From NCBI RefSeq assembly GCF_949628215.1, contig NC_134279.1, positions 65,517,766 to 65,581,765 of the forward strand: a DNA stretch of 64,000 nt, read 5' to 3'. The stretch comes from Phalacrocorax aristotelis (taxonomy: Eukaryota; Chordata; Aves; Suliformes; Phalacrocoracidae). Of the stretch, positions 13,482 through 27,195 are shown piece by piece (position 1 is the stretch's first letter; each line of letters opens with the position of its first letter). The position numbers and the translations under genes are program-made. The notes beneath the pieces are model-generated. The model saw only the letters and a list, made by a program, of their open reading frames with translations, made no database searches and was not told where the DNA came from.

Positions 13482-13538
13482 TCAAGAAGAGATAGAACAA
13501 TAGGTTGGAATTTTAGATTTGATGATAGCCACAGTTGC
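13482..13538 (-). CDS. PACRGL: PACRGL terminal coding exon
   Basis: Read on the - strand, acceptor TTTACTCAACAG is followed by 18 codons, ATVAIIKSKIPTYCSISS, and a TGA stop at 13484-13482. The IIKSKIPTYCSI block is the conserved end of PACRG-like proteins as I remember the human protein. The exon starts in phase 0, matching the phase 0 end of the exon at 16221-16301. The intron before it (13539-16220) carries a CR1 fragment. Confidence 0.9.
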   Translation of the reverse strand, partial: ATVAIIKSKIPTYCSISS

Positions 13539-15507
13539 CTGTTGAGTAAAAGAAAACAAATTTAAACAAAATAAGCACTAGCACTACATATGAAAGTATT
13601 CATATAGGCTCTATAAATTGTATTATTCACAACTTTTACTTAGTTATCTTTGTTACTGTCACACAGTAGAAAACTAAAACGTTAATAGTTGCTGAGAAAT
13701 TTACTGTCAAGAGGGCTGAAAATAATGAACTCAGAAAATGAGGTATTGTGATAACTAATGATGGAGAGTAAACACCCTGGAGAAGAGACATGTAAACTCA
13801 TACCTAAAACTGGGCATAAATATAGACATGAAATAATATGGATTTTTAAATAGAGGACGGATAGTCTGGCAAGGACTTCCAATAAAATTAAGAATCATAT
13901 ACTTTATAACCCATTTAGAATAGAAATTTGATAAAATCATTAGTTGGATTATATAATATTGCTTGTAATCAGAATTTATTAGTTTGCTTCCAGTTTTCTG
14001 TTTTATCTTATTACAGTATTTTTTAGAAGATACACAGAAAGACCTACTCACAAAACTGGTAAGACTACAAGAAATGAAGGGACAGAGAGAAGAATGAGAG
14101 GTTAATGATTCACTGACTAGTTACACTATTTAGACCTAAATTCTCAGAACATCAAGATGAGAAGTAATTTTCCTTTTCTGGTCTCACTACATATAAATAA
14201 AAAAACCTCTCACGCTTCTTTATTTGTTGTGCTGTTTTTCAAGTCTGCCATACAAACACTGCTTTGCCCTTAAATGAATATGAGTGGGGAAAAAAAAAAA
14301 GTGGTGCCTACTGATTATTTGGGTGACTACCGATTAAGGCACACAAGCTCAGAACTGGTAGACGTATATTTATGGTCCCTACTCTTTAGGTTATTCATAT
14401 GCTTTACCAATGACAATTTAATGTCATACATGCAAGTGTTCATAAGGTCAAGAAAGCAAGCATTTTCTCTTCTGGATGAATGTCCAAGCCAATATTCTCT
14501 CACTTTTTCTTCTCTCCTTTCTGCAGAATGTGCAGTACAACAGAAAAAGGCAACAGAATGTTCAGCAGAAGAACACTGTGCCATCTATTACTTAAAACAT
14601 TTTTTTGATTTATAACAATTGCAGATCTAACTTCTGGGTTAACCAGGGTGGGCTGGAATGTGAGCATCTGAATTCCTCAGTAAGTGACCTAAACACTAAG
14701 CTATTAGTGGGAATGGGCAGGCATTCAATAACCGCAAAAAGTATCTTTTAGCAAGAGTAAAACCTGTTGAGAAAAGTATTTAGGCTCAGCAAAAGGAAGA
14801 TGAAGCCTGCATCCCGGGCATATTGAAGAAAGACAAATATTCAGTCTGAGTCAAGCGTCAATACTCCAGAAAGGGCCAGCGGCTATTTACTAGTTGACAT
14901 TTGGTGAATTCATTTTGTTAATCTTTGTGGGCATCTATCCCACCCTATGGTCTGTACAAGAAGCTCACATGCTTTACTCAGCATAAGCATCTACTTCCTA
15001 AGTGCTGCAGTGCCTAACCTGGAGTAAGGACTTACATTAGGCATCCTGGATCTTACCCTATGCAGCTAACCCATTTGTCGCATCAGTTCAAACTCTGGAA
15101 AAAAAAATTTATATTTTTCTAGAGAAATGGAGAATTTTTGAGAAAGAATAGTATCTCATTTAACCACTAAGTCTGCATAAACTTCCCACCAAGGACAATA
15201 AAATGTTCCAAGCAAATATCATGGGCAGGGCTCCACACAGATGCACACTTGCTCCCAGAAAGAGTTCTCCTGGATGGGGCTTGGTGTGCTGTGCTGTAGG
15301 AGTCCAGCCATGCAGCTTCTTATGGAGGTGTGGATCCTTTGGAATATTTTACTAAGACATATTCCTATATTTCTTGCTCAGAGTTTAAAACAATGGGGAG
15401 ACTACAAATGAAAAGTGGGAGATAAAAAACTGGGAGACAACAAAACCTAACTGGCAGAAACTGGACTACCCAGAGTAAATTTAATGCCATTTCTATTACC
15501 ACTCGGT

Positions 15508-15999
15508 CATAGAATCATGGAATGGTTTGGGTTGGGAGGGACCTTTAGAGGTCGTCTAGTCCAACCCCCCTGCAACGAGCAGGGACATCTTCAGCTAGAT
15601 CAGGTTGCTCAGAGCCCCATCCAGCCTGACCTTGGATGTTTCTAGAGATGGGGCATCTACAACCTCTCAGGGCAACCTGTTCCAGTGTTTCACCACCCTT
15701 ACTGTAAAAAATCTACCCTCCTTTAGTTTAAAACCATCACCCCTTGTCCTGTCACAACAGGCCTTGCTAAAGAGATTGTCCCCATCTTTCTTATAGTCTC
15801 CCTTTAAGTACTGGGAGGCTGCAATAAGGTCTCCCCACAGCCTTCTCTTCTCCAGGCTGAACAACCCCAATTCTCTCAGCCTGTCCTCACAGGAGAGGTG
15901 CTCCAGCCCTCGGATCATTTCTGTGGCCTCCTCTGGGCCTGTTCCAATAGTTCTATGTCCTTCCTGTGTTGAGGGCTCCAGCTCTGAAGCCCTCAACAT
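15508..15999 (-). mobile_element. CR1 LINE 3' fragment (sense to PACRGL)
   Basis: On the + strand the fragment begins TCATAGAATCATGGAATGG and continues with the reverse complement of the CR1 3' tail. The - strand reading frame at 15667-15999 holds the typical CR1 ORF2 C-terminal phrases [31 protein letters not shown] and KHWNRLP. It lacks about seven codons between KEGR and FF relative to normal CR1 copies. It is 5'-truncated, as is usual. At its 5' edge, TGTTGAGGGCT (15967-15977) and AGCCCTCAACA (15988-15998) form a perfect 11-bp inverted repeat around a 10-base loop. Confidence 0.93.
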
Positions 16000-16220
16000 G
16001 TCATACAGACTAAAACAACTATTCTACTATGGACTGGAACACAACTCTGCTGACTGCCAGAGTGCAAAATCCTATTTTTATGCAACATGAATAGTTGTGA
16101 CATGTGAAAATAAGCAGTTTTTAGAACTGGGTACTTAATCTGAAAGCCAGAAATGGAAGTTGTTTTGGCAAAGTTGCATTCAAATGTGCAGATTACAGAA
16201 TAATCATCTGATCAACTCAC

Positions 16221-16301
16221 CTTTCCACCATATTGCTCCAACTTTTGTAAAGCAACAGTAATTTTTTCTCTAAATTTCTTGTCCATTAATCTCCTTGAAA
16301 C
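16221..16301 (-). CDS. PACRGL: PACRGL exon: HEAT-like helix pair near C-terminus
   Basis: This 81-bp, phase 0 exon is read on the - strand, with acceptor TTTTCCAATAG and donor AAG|GTGAGT. It encodes 27 residues, VSRRLMDKKFREKITVALQKLEQYGGK. The RLMDKKF and ALQKLEQ-GG motifs are typical of the PACRG / PACRG-like family, which folds as stacked alpha-helical (armadillo/HEAT-like) repeats. No key deletion or frameshift is seen. Confidence 0.93.
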
Positions 16302-17317
16302 CTATTGGAAAAGTAAAATAAAAAGGTTTGCTGCACAACATGGCACAATATATGCGAAGAGGTCAATATTATTCTATTTTATTACTTTATTTCATCTTGT
16401 CTTTGGAAAATTAAAGGTGAAAAGAAACATCATTTATAGCTTGTAACTGATGTCAAAGCATGGAACTCAGTCAAGGCAAAAGGAATAAGTCTCTCAGCAG
16501 TTAATATTTTAAACTCAAAAAAAGCTCAACTGTTAGCCAAAAAAATACTTATTCTATTTTTTTTCATTTAGCAAACAAAATTTAAAGAGGTAACAACTTT
16601 AAAATAAAGTCATTCTTAAAGTGCTGTCCACATGAAAAGTTAAGTCATTTTTTTCACATGTACTGAAAGAGATTTATTTTTAGTGGAAATACTTTTTAAA
16701 AAAACCCAAACTACTGCAATTTCTCTCTTCCGCACTGGAGGTCTAAAAGGTCTTTTTATTTTGCTGTAAAAGTGCACTTTGGAAGCAGGCTAAACAAAAC
16801 CATGAAAAGCCTGTCTGACAGAGGAAGGATGCCTACAGAAGGACTCAGTATAAAAATACCTTCCACAATCCCACTCTAAGTTTATTTAATTAAACTTCCT
16901 TGTGCAGAAATCCCATCTGAAAGAAGTGGGAATATTTGCTTATGTTAATTTATTGGAACTCTCACATATTTTTTTAAAATACCCACACTTAAATTGCAAA
17001 ACTAATTTTGCAATAAACATAAACTTCCCTTAAAAACATAGCATCTATTTCACCTCAGGCTTGAAGCTGGACCTTTTTTAAATAGTAGAGACAACACTTC
17101 CATTATTCTCCAATTTATGTTAACAACAGTTTCTGGACCTTGCTAGAACCCTGTAAGTCACCATATTATTAAAGAATGATGGACTTACACAGAGGAATTT
17201 ATGAAGTAATGCTTTTCATGGAACTGCTGAGTCCTCCACTGTATGTGTGCAGATATTATAGCAAACATCTCAATAAAAGTACCATAAAAATTCAGATGAT
17301 TTTTTACTACAGCATCA

Positions 17318-17530
<213 letters not shown>

Positions 17531-18985
17531 TTAGAAATACAAATACAATATGAATAAATATTAGTAACTAGAGGTAACATTTTAAAACAGAAGTGTATTT
17601 CTAAACTAGAAAACAAAAGTATCCACAAAATGTCAGTGAAATTCCTGCATTTCTTCTGAGAGAAGGAAACTATGAATTTATTATTGATGAAATGAAAAAT
17701 TCAGCAGGCAAAACAAACAGTTTACTACACCAACAATTTCAGTGCTTCACAGCATATTAGAAAGAACCCTTCAAATGCAGGTATGTTGAAATCGGGAGAC
17801 AACATTTTAGTTACAAACGTAATGAATTCTGGGTAATTTCTATGTAATTCATAACAACAACTGTCTTTCTTGGAGAAACACATGACTTTCTGGCTCAATT
17901 AATTTAGTCCCTGGCCAACTACAGCTTTGTCTCCTGCCAGCAATTATCAGGCTCTTATCTACTTCTAGGGCACTTTGTCATCTTTATTACTCCCGTGGGA
18001 AGGTTCTTCTATACCCGAGTTCTCTAATAGTTTAGTTATCTCACTCTTCCTTTAGCAGAGAAATTGATTCGTGACAATTTATTTTGTTCTGGTACTCATA
18101 CTGACTTTTATTCAAACAATTATTTTTCCACTCTGACATTTAAGCCCTGAACATTTTTTAAACTAGAAGCTATCAACTGCTTGTGTAGTAGAAGGTTTAA
18201 CAAGACTTTATACCAAAAGAGTGCAACAATGAAAATGATCAGATTACTAACAGTAACTGGAAGAACAGACAAGAATATTTTTTCTAATTTTGTCTTCCAA
18301 ACTAAACCAAAGATACTCATAACACGCTATTCTGATCTTCTATTACACCTCTGACCTGACATCACAAAGAATTTTCAAACTTTCAGCCATCTCTATAAAA
18401 CCAGAACTGAAACACAGCTAGATTAAAGGACAGCAAGTAGCTGAACCAGAACAGGGCTATGAAACACATTAAAAAGATCCAAAAGAGTTTACCTTCAGGG
18501 CCAATACTTCTACCTCACTTTATTTTCTTAAAGAGTAGAAAAGTTAAAAACATTTTCAAAATTAGGAATATGACCTCAAACATTTTAACTGTATTCCTCC
18601 CTTTTCCTCACTGGCATATTCTTTTTTATCTTTGTAGCATGTTTTGCACTTTTAAATGTAGCAGATGAGTATTTATTCTTGCACCTCCATTTTACTTCAA
18701 TTTTTTTCCCCATGATATTATGTGGATATATAAAAACACTACCAATAGATATAATTGCTTCTGCTTATATTCAGATCTTTAATTGCATATTTCCACCGAA
18801 TTTGCCCATAGCTGCTGTCATACAGCTATACAAGGAGTCGCCTGTCTCAATTTACAGTTAAAGACATATTTAGCTAATAAAACCAAGGCAGGGTTAACAT
18901 GAGAAATAGAAACCATGCCCCCAAACTCCAAACCGAAAGCCCATGCAATAGATTTATCACATTAACATTATCCATGTAGTCCTCA

Positions 18986-19276
<291 letters not shown>

Positions 19277-20287
19277 TTACATCAGTTCAAAACATAAAAT
19301 ACACTAACTCCACCGTGTGGAGCCATTGAGTACAACTCTGCTCACAGAATATTCTTATTAATTTTTTTTTTAGGACATTGAATATTAAAGCTCACATAAA
19401 AACATTAAAACTAATACTGCCAATTCAATCTATATTTCTACTTCATTACCTTTGATCTAACTACCCAAGGTAATTTTTCAACAAGGCCATGAACAAGAAT
19501 GGGCTATATTTGTAAATGGTTTTCATACCCTGAAGGAAAAAAAAATAGAAGGTGAACTATAAAAGGAAAGACACCCCCATGCAACACCTAAAACTTGTAG
19601 ATGCTACAAATATGCACTTCTGGTGGAGACCTGACTGGCACAACTCAAAGATTTAAAGCCCTATGGCTGAGTTCTTTCCATACCAGCAGCTCTAAGTTAC
19701 TTTAGGCATTGACAGCTTTGTTTAATCTTTAAAAAAAACAAAAGCACCACCTCTAGAGTATGCACGTTATTCCATCCACCACACTGGATTCAACATTTAT
19801 TTACACTCCTGAAACATATTTGGTGATAGATGTCACAGACGATGCTGAGAAAACAGAAGCCTGAACATCATGTATAGTATTTCATTTATTTCCACTGTAT
19901 GTGTTCCATCTATTGAGGAGAGCACTCCTACTTCAATAGGTAAGCTTTATATACAAAAATAATTTTAAAAATTTTGTTTACGAAAGAACCTGCAAAGCCA
20001 CAAATGGATTGAAGTATTTCATTCAACAGTTGGGAATCTGAGAAACAGTCTTGTATTTGGCCAGTATCTCACAGATTAAATAGCTCTCCCTAGCTCTTCC
20101 AGAATGCTCTAACTAAAGAATTACAAATGGCAATATTCTTGACCATCTTCATTCATACAAGATCTTCACAAATGGTTTGGGTTTGTTTTTTTTTTCATAT
20201 TTCCCTAGTAGGTAAGTCTAAGGTAGCTAGCTTAGCTTGTTACAAAAATGCCATTTGCAACTGGGAAATCCTGTGTGCTTAACTTCA

Positions 20288-20461
<174 letters not shown>

Positions 20462-21461
20462 TCACTTTAAATGTATCACCAATAGGTTTCCAATATTACT
20501 ATAATGTTATATACACAATTTCAATACATACTGCTCTCCTTAGTGAAATGTATAACAGTACTGAACAGTGCAATTATCATCATTCACAAATCTGACAGTT
20601 GTCAAAATTCTGTTCCTGATTACATAGAAAACAGAAAATAAAAGTGATAAATATTATAGATGACTCTCACACCACCACAGAAGATGCTGCCTTTGCAAAG
20701 TTACTTATTTTGATGAATATAAAGAAATATTTTCCTCAAATAACTATTGGTAAGGGAAATCAGTTGAAACCGAAAATCATATTGGAATTCATCAGGAGTA
20801 CCTGATGAATTATCAGATACAGATAAAGGCTATGTATCAATTACTATTTTATACATGTATATAAATTTAGTAATGACTACTTAAATTTTTGTTAAGTAAT
20901 TCTGCATCCAGTTGACAAAACACTAATGTGCTTATTGTCTAGGCAAATATACAATAGACAAAAGTAACTTAAAATACCACAAACTATTACTTACAAGTAG
21001 TTTTGTTAATATCTGATATTGCTGACAGCTACAGAGTTGGAATGTTCAAGAAATTGTTGTCTTACTACTTAATTCAGACAAAAAAAGACTGCAAGATGTC
21101 TACTTACTGAAATGGCACTCATTTTATTATCTTCATCAGTAAGCAGAAGTAAACACCATTATATGAAGAAATCAACTTCTTTCATGAAAGAGGCTTAACA
21201 AATCAAATCTGCAAATACCTAGATATTCTTTAAAAATGCAGCTTCAGTATTAACACAGCATAAAAAAAGAACCAGAAGACGACAATTTCAGAGACATGGA
21301 AAATTGCCTTCTGCTTTGAAAAAAGTTAAGTATCAGAAATCTTTTCAGAAATTAATGGAAGCAAACAGCCTAAGAGATCAAACATGAACAGCTGTATTTC
21401 AATCAGTGTAATTCTACCTAACGATAAAATATTTAGTGAAAAATAAACAAAACCAACAGAC

Positions 21462-21529
21462 CTGCATGGAATGCCACCTTTTGCATATATAGCAGCAAAT
21501 GCAGAAGGTGGTCGAGAATGAGCACCAAA
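21462..21529 (-). CDS. PACRGL: PACRGL exon: FAAIYAKGGIPCR segment
   Basis: This 68-bp exon is read on the - strand, with acceptor TTTTTTGTCCTCACAG and donor CAG|GTCTGT. It starts in phase 0 and ends two bases into a codon. It encodes FGAHSRPPSAFAAIYAKGGIPCR, where the last residue spans the junction. The S-x-F-A-x-x-Y-x-x-G-G-I-P-C motif is diagnostic for PACRG-family proteins. The preceding intron (21530-23969) contains a CR1 element in the opposite orientation. Confidence 0.95.
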
Positions 21530-22261
21530 CTGTGAGGACAAAAAAAAAAAGCATTATTTATTCATAACAGTAATGTTTAATAACTATTTTAAATATGTTA
21601 AAACCACAGTTTACCAAAAAAGGAACTTAGTCATATGATTCTAAAACTAATCAAAAAAAGAACTGCAGCTCTGGGGGGGGAAACATATAACTGGTACATT
21701 TATCAGAAAACTGCTTATCAGAATTATCTGGCTATGAAGTTGTAAAAATGAATAAATAATGTAGAATCAGTGCTCTTCTGATGGAATACCCTTATTTTTC
21801 TATTTTCTCTTGCAAATCTTAATGCTGAAGTCTTATCGGTTCTCTCCTTAACAGATTAAGGACCTCTCATTTTCCCAGTGCTTTTATTGTTATTTTGGTA
21901 ACATGCAGAAGGCAGATTTACTCCAATTCCTTGATACAAGTATAGACAAAAGTGCAAGTGGAAAGATGTGGGAGAAACACCAAATGTTGGGCAAGATCGT
22001 ACAAGGACACTGGAAATCAGTGGGAAGGTTCATGCTGGGTGAGAATCTAGGAAGGACTCACTGGAGAAGGAAACTAGGAGCTTCACGGGAAGAAAGCCTG
22101 CACAAAGTTGTTTTTTATCATATACATGCTTCTTATGCATATGAATTATGATATTATTTATGAGCAGGATCATTCAAGGCTACTTCCCAGATTAAACAAC
22201 TTATCACAAAGCATATAGCAGGAAATACTATGAAATCTTAATTTTTATCTTTTCATTATTT

Positions 22262-23215
22262 GAATCTTCATTGATGATCTGGATGAGGGGATTGAGTGCC
22301 CCCTCAGTAAGTTTGCAGATGACACCAAGCTGGGTGGAAGTGTCGATCTGCTGGAAGGCAGGAAGGCCCTACAGAGGGACCTGAACAGGATGGATCGTTG
22401 GGCCGGAGCCAACGGTATGAGATTCAACAAGGCTACATGCCGGGTCCTGCACTTGTGTCACAACAACGCCATGCAACATTACAGGCTTGGGGAGGAGTGG
22501 CTGGAGAGCTGCCTGGAGGAGAAGGACCTGTGGGTGTTGGTTGACAGCCACCTGACCATGAGCCAGCAGTGTGCTCAGGTGGCCAAGAAGGCCAACAGCA
22601 TCCTGGCTTGTACCAGCAATAGTGTGGCCAGCAGGAGCAGGGAGGTGACCGTGCCCCTGTACTCGGCACTGGTGAGGCCGCACCTTGAGTACTGTGTTCA
22701 GTTTTGGGCCCCTCGGGACAAGAAGGACATTGAGGTGCTGGAGTGTGTCCAGAGAAGGGCAACGAAGCTGGTGAAGGGTCTAGAGAACAAGTCGTATGAG
22801 AAGCAGCTGAGGGAGCTGGGGTTGTTTACTCTGGAGAAGAGGAGGCTGAGGGGAGGCATTATTGCTCTCTACAACTACCTGAAAGGAGGTTGTAGCGAGG
22901 TGGGGGGGTCAGTCTCTTCTCCCTAGTCACAAGCGACAGGATGAGAGGAAATGGCCTCAAGCTGTACCAGGGGAAGTTTAGGTTGGGTATTAGGAAAAAC
23001 TTATTCACCGAAAGGGTTGTCAGGCATCAGAAAAGGGTGCCCAGGGAGGTGGTTCAGTCTCCATCCCTGGAGGTATTTAAAAGAAGGGTAGACATGGTGC
23101 TTGAGGATATGGTTTAGTGGTGGACTTGGCAGTGACAGGTTAGCGGTTGGACTCGATGATCTTAAGGATCTTTTCCAACCTTAACGATTGATTCTATGAT
23201 CCTATGATTCTATGA
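22262..23215 (+). mobile_element. CR1 LINE 3' fragment with reverse-transcriptase tail
   Basis: About 950 bp of CR1 lies in the + orientation, antisense to the PACRGL intron that holds it. The frame starts with IFIDDLDEG at 22264 and carries the reverse-transcriptase catalytic motif FADDTKL (GATGAC at 22318-22323). It runs open through [15 protein letters not shown] and [17 protein letters not shown] to a stop at 22924-22926. The expected frame then continues shifted ([20 protein letters not shown]) after a run of seven G at about 22900-22907, so one small indel breaks it. The copy ends in the CR1 3' repeats ATTCTATGATCCTATGATTCTATGA. It is 5'-truncated and not capable of moving by itself. 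Confidence 0.96.
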
Positions 23216-23969
23216 CTTCTTGGCTTAATTAAGTCATTGTACTACTTGCAAAAACATTTTATGAAAAATATTCCCACATGAAAGTATTCAGCCCTGTTTA
23301 TGCAAACCAGTAGCCCACTGAAGTACTCCCACGTTTAGTTTGTTTTCCAAAAACTCTGAGATGTTGCTAATTGGTTGGCTGATATGGCCCAGTGGTGAGC
23401 TATAATTCACCCACTCGAAGACAGTTCTCCAGGTGCAGGACTTCTGTGAAATAAACAACTCCTTTCATCTGTCTTCTCCTGAGAGTCCAAATTCTTCCCA
23501 AAGTATTACATATTCACAGTACTTGGGAGTTTCAAGTAATGCTCACTAGCAATTAATTTGCTAGATTTTATGATCTTCAAGATGCTACCTGATTCTTGGT
23601 TTCATTGCATAACTGAGATCTGTTCCTCTAAAGGAACAGGTGCCAAAATTTATAACTATACCAAAAAATAACCCAACCCTTTTTAAATCTTACCTCTAAA
23701 TCTCTTTTTAGGGCAAAACTATATCGAAAATAAAAAAGTTATCATCCGAGCCAAAATTGCATCAAAACCCCTTTTTAAAAAAAGTAATGACCATGTTACA
23801 CCTCAGGCATTTGAGCTTAGAAATTAGGGAATATATGATTAATAACAAAGGCTTAGTTTAAATTTACAAAACAGGACCAGAAAAATCATGTCTTGCACAT
23901 ACTTCATAAAGTATACAGATTTCTTCCAAGAAGAGATCTGTTTTAAACAAACTCACCAGTTATACATAC

Positions 23970-24127
23970 CGGATCAATAGTTTTAGGATTCAGCTTGTCA
24001 CTAGGCTTTGGCTGTGGTTTAATTGCAGGTTCTGGAGAACACGGCAAAGGAGAAGATGTCTTGCTTTTCTGTGCTGCAGTTTTTGGTTTTATTTGGATGC
24101 CTGATGACATTCTTAGAACATTACTTC
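23970..24127 (-). CDS. PACRGL: PACRGL exon: N-terminal low-complexity region
   Basis: The exon is read on the - strand, with acceptor TTTTTCTATTCTAG and donor CCG|GTATGT. The frame joins the next exon as ...PSDKLNPKTIDP|FGAH. The region is rich in S, P and K and probably disordered. An ATG at 24110-24108 would give a 226-residue protein, shorter than the roughly 248 residues I recall for human. The frame stays open back to the acceptor (SNVLR before that ATG) and resembles human residues there, so translation probably starts in an upstream exon I could not locate. PACRGL may alternatively start at this ATG with the upstream exon untranslated. Confidence 0.85.
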
Positions 24128-26719
24128 CTAGAATAGAAAAAGATTAAAAATATAAAATAGTTTTCATTCCTACATGACAGAAGATCAAGGGTTCGAATCC
24201 CAGGGTCCAAAGGCTGACATGAACAATCAATCAAGAAAATCTGAAGAAGTGTATTAATAAAGAAATGCCTATTCTTATATACCCTAGGCAGTGCACAGGA
24301 TAATTTTGACAGACTTGTCACTCATCTTTCAAATGCACGTCTCCTAATCCTGTGCTGCTCCCCTTTAATTCTGTACTTCGAGACCTTCACCAAAAGTGAA
24401 ATTAGCTACAGTCTGCCTTTAGGGTCGCCTACAGAAATCCGAGCAGCAATATAGTGCTCAGCAGAACAGCCCAGAGTGAAACTGGCTCGTTGAGTACTGT
24501 TACAGCAGAAGACAGTAAAAAGTCTGAGGAAAGGCCAGGATGAAGGAATGAACACAAGAGCAAGCAGATTCAAGACACAAAAACCAAAGCAGAATCAATA
24601 AGAGAAAAGACATGTAAAGTAGGAAACAAAGAACACAGGAAATTAATTCTAAATCCAGTAAGAAGGATGAAAGTATTTTGTTAAAAAGAATTTTAAAAAA
24701 CCTTTCTCTATACATCCTTAAATACTGATTTAGGTGCACATACCTTCTAAATGTTAATGTACTAGCTTCATGTGTTATTATAGATGTGTGTAATTGCATT
24801 AAAATGTCCCTAATAAAAAGAATATAATAGTCTATTGCCTATTTAACGTATAAAGCCTGACACTATGATGAATTATATAAATTATTCTTGGGAAAAGGCA
24901 GGCTTTCAAATGTTATTAAAATTATAAAGTGTGAAGATGCTAGTTTTTAATATTATTAATGTTCAGTAGTTTATGCTGTGGTGTACTCTGAGTGGAGAAA
25001 ACAATTTAGTAAACAAGAAATTACATACGTTTAGTAAACAAGTGACGCTATATAGAAATGAAAACAATAGGAAACCAGTTAAATAATACACATAAACATT
25101 GCCACAGGGATGAGTAGGGTTGATGACACCTGGTTTTGTCAACAACATGATTAAATTCCAAATACTGAGATCAGGATGAACTAGAGAGGCAGATTTTTTT
25201 TTGCCACACTACTTCCACTCCCTCAGCTCTACAAGCCACCTGCCCTAATCTCTGCGAGGATCTTGTACATGCAGTCCTTGTTGTTTAGCTTGATTCTTCC
25301 CTCCAGACAGAGCTTCCAGTGAGGTACATTTACCATTGCCTAAATTACTAAATCTTTGGGATTATTTCTGCTTCGAGTAAAAAGTGATAAGTCCCTGCGG
25401 TTGTGTAGATATGCTATGTCCTTACGACTTGTAGAAAGAATTAAATGTGGCACCTAAGTTTTACTGAATGTCAACAAACAACATATAGTAATAATTATAA
25501 AATTAGCTAAAATACAAATACAAAGCAAAACTAAAATTGAAAGTTTGAATCAATACTTCTTGACTGATGATTTAATCAGAACTTGTGATTCAAATCAGTT
25601 CATCAGTACACCTTGGTTTCTCTTTCCTACCATTTCAGAATACGGCCTGTCTCCAGTGACAGTCTTTTTAAAAGAAGAACATAACATAGTTAGACAAAAG
25701 TCTCTTCAGAACACACAAAAACTTAAGTGACACCTATGGGAACTATTCTGTTTGTAAAATGCAAATATTAAAAACTGAAATAATTTGAAGCTCTGGAAGA
25801 CAAACAATAACATAGAAAATTCAGCAATTTTGTAAGTGCCAGCTTATTATCACAAAACTCTAATCACATTAGAGTTAGAAAACACATTTCTAACTATCAG
25901 AAAAATAAGAATCAAAATCGTTTTATACTAAAAAAACCCAGATAAGTTCTTGACATTAGCATTACATATCACAAAATAGTGCTATCAGTGTCAGCCTTTG
26001 AAATGTACAATTGCTCATAACATAAACAGTCATCTTGCTAATAATAACATAAATATTTTTCTCAGAAAAGCGTTCAGAAGTCATTCCGATGTATTCAAAT
26101 TCTTTTATCTTCCAAGAAGTAACCAAGATACATACCGAGGACTTAACTAAGGTTTTAACTAATGACAAAATCTAGATGCATTTCAAAAGCCACTGGTGGT
26201 ACCGTCAGACACAGTAAAAAATAAGACGTGTGACAACAGGCAGGGACAATGTTGGCCCTTTGGGACAAAAGTAAAGATGGGAGATAAGGACAGCGATAAT
26301 GGTTTTGTAAAAACCCAACGGAGGTAACAGGCCTGCGTATTGCCAGAGGAGGAGGTGGCAGAAAGTGGAACAAGGACTTTTCATGAGGAGGTCTCAGACT
26401 TCAGAGCAAGATGATAGGTCTTGTGTAGTTAAGAGCTGGGAGTCCATGCATTTGTAGAGAGATCAGACAGCAGAAGTATAGTTGTGAATCAAACAAGTGA
26501 CGTACAGGCTTGATACAGAAGTGAGCCATCCATCCTACTGGCGGATGACAGACTTCAAGCAAAGGACAGAAGTCCTTAAATGGAAATAGCAAAAGCACCT
26601 TTAAAAGACATTTTCGAAGGAGGAAAAGTGCGGCCTGGAGTTTGGGTTCTAGAAGTCACTTACAAAAGGCGGAATGGAAGTCAGCAGGATTTTACAGGCG
26701 AGGCAGCTCCCTTACCCTG
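24128..26719 (-). other. PACRGL: PACRGL 5' intron
   Basis: This AT-rich sequence lies between the first recognised PACRGL exon and the CpG island. A missing N-terminal coding exon may lie here but was not recognised. The largest ORF (24500-24799, -) is hydrophobic and without motif. A tRNA-like phrase at 24191-24201 does not fold as a full tRNA. Confidence 0.5.
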
Positions 26720-27115
26720 GTGAGCCTCACCTCTGCGGAGGGCAGCTGGGCAGAGAGGAGGAGACACGGGGCACCAAGCGCCGTGACCGCCGAGAGGCTC
26801 AAAGAGCAAAGCTCCGGCAAGTCACCACAGAGCCGCCGGCCGGACCCTCACGAACACCGGGGGACATCAGACGGTGACCCAGCGAGACGGCGAGGAGGGA
26901 CGGGCTGGCCCCTCCTCGGGCTCTCTCCCCTCCCCGCAGCTCCCGCTCTCTTGCGGGGAAGCCCAGGCCGAGGCGGCGGAGGGGAGCGCCGGGCCGGTGG
27001 GCAGCAGTATCCCCTCTTCTCACGGGCCCCTGAGGGCGGCCGCTCGGTGCCCCGAGGGCCCACTGCGGGGCTGCGCCGCTCTCCGGCGGCGACACGCAGG
27101 GCCCGGCCCGGCCCG

Positions 27116-27120
27116 ATTGG
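27116..27120 (-). promoter_or_regulatory. CCAAT box
   Basis: ATTGG on the + strand reads CCAAT in the direction of PACRGL transcription, in the context GCCAATC, a good NF-Y core. A second CCAAT reads on the + strand at 27227-27231. Opposed CCAAT boxes fit a bidirectional promoter. Confidence 0.45.
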
Positions 27121-27195
27121 CGCTACTGCCCGGCTGCACCGACAGCCCCGGGCCCGGCGGGCGGGCGGCTCCGCGCACGGCGACGCTTCCTGCCG

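Noticed and set aside
22390-22926. 178-codon ORF as a host gene
   Set aside because: It is the C-terminal part of CR1 reverse transcriptase with the CR1 3' end following, so it is a mobile element fragment.
24185-24205. GGTTCGAATCC, a tRNA T-arm signature
   Set aside because: Only three T-stem pairs form, and no D-arm, anticodon arm or acceptor stem could be found around it. It is chance or a very decayed tRNA-derived remnant.
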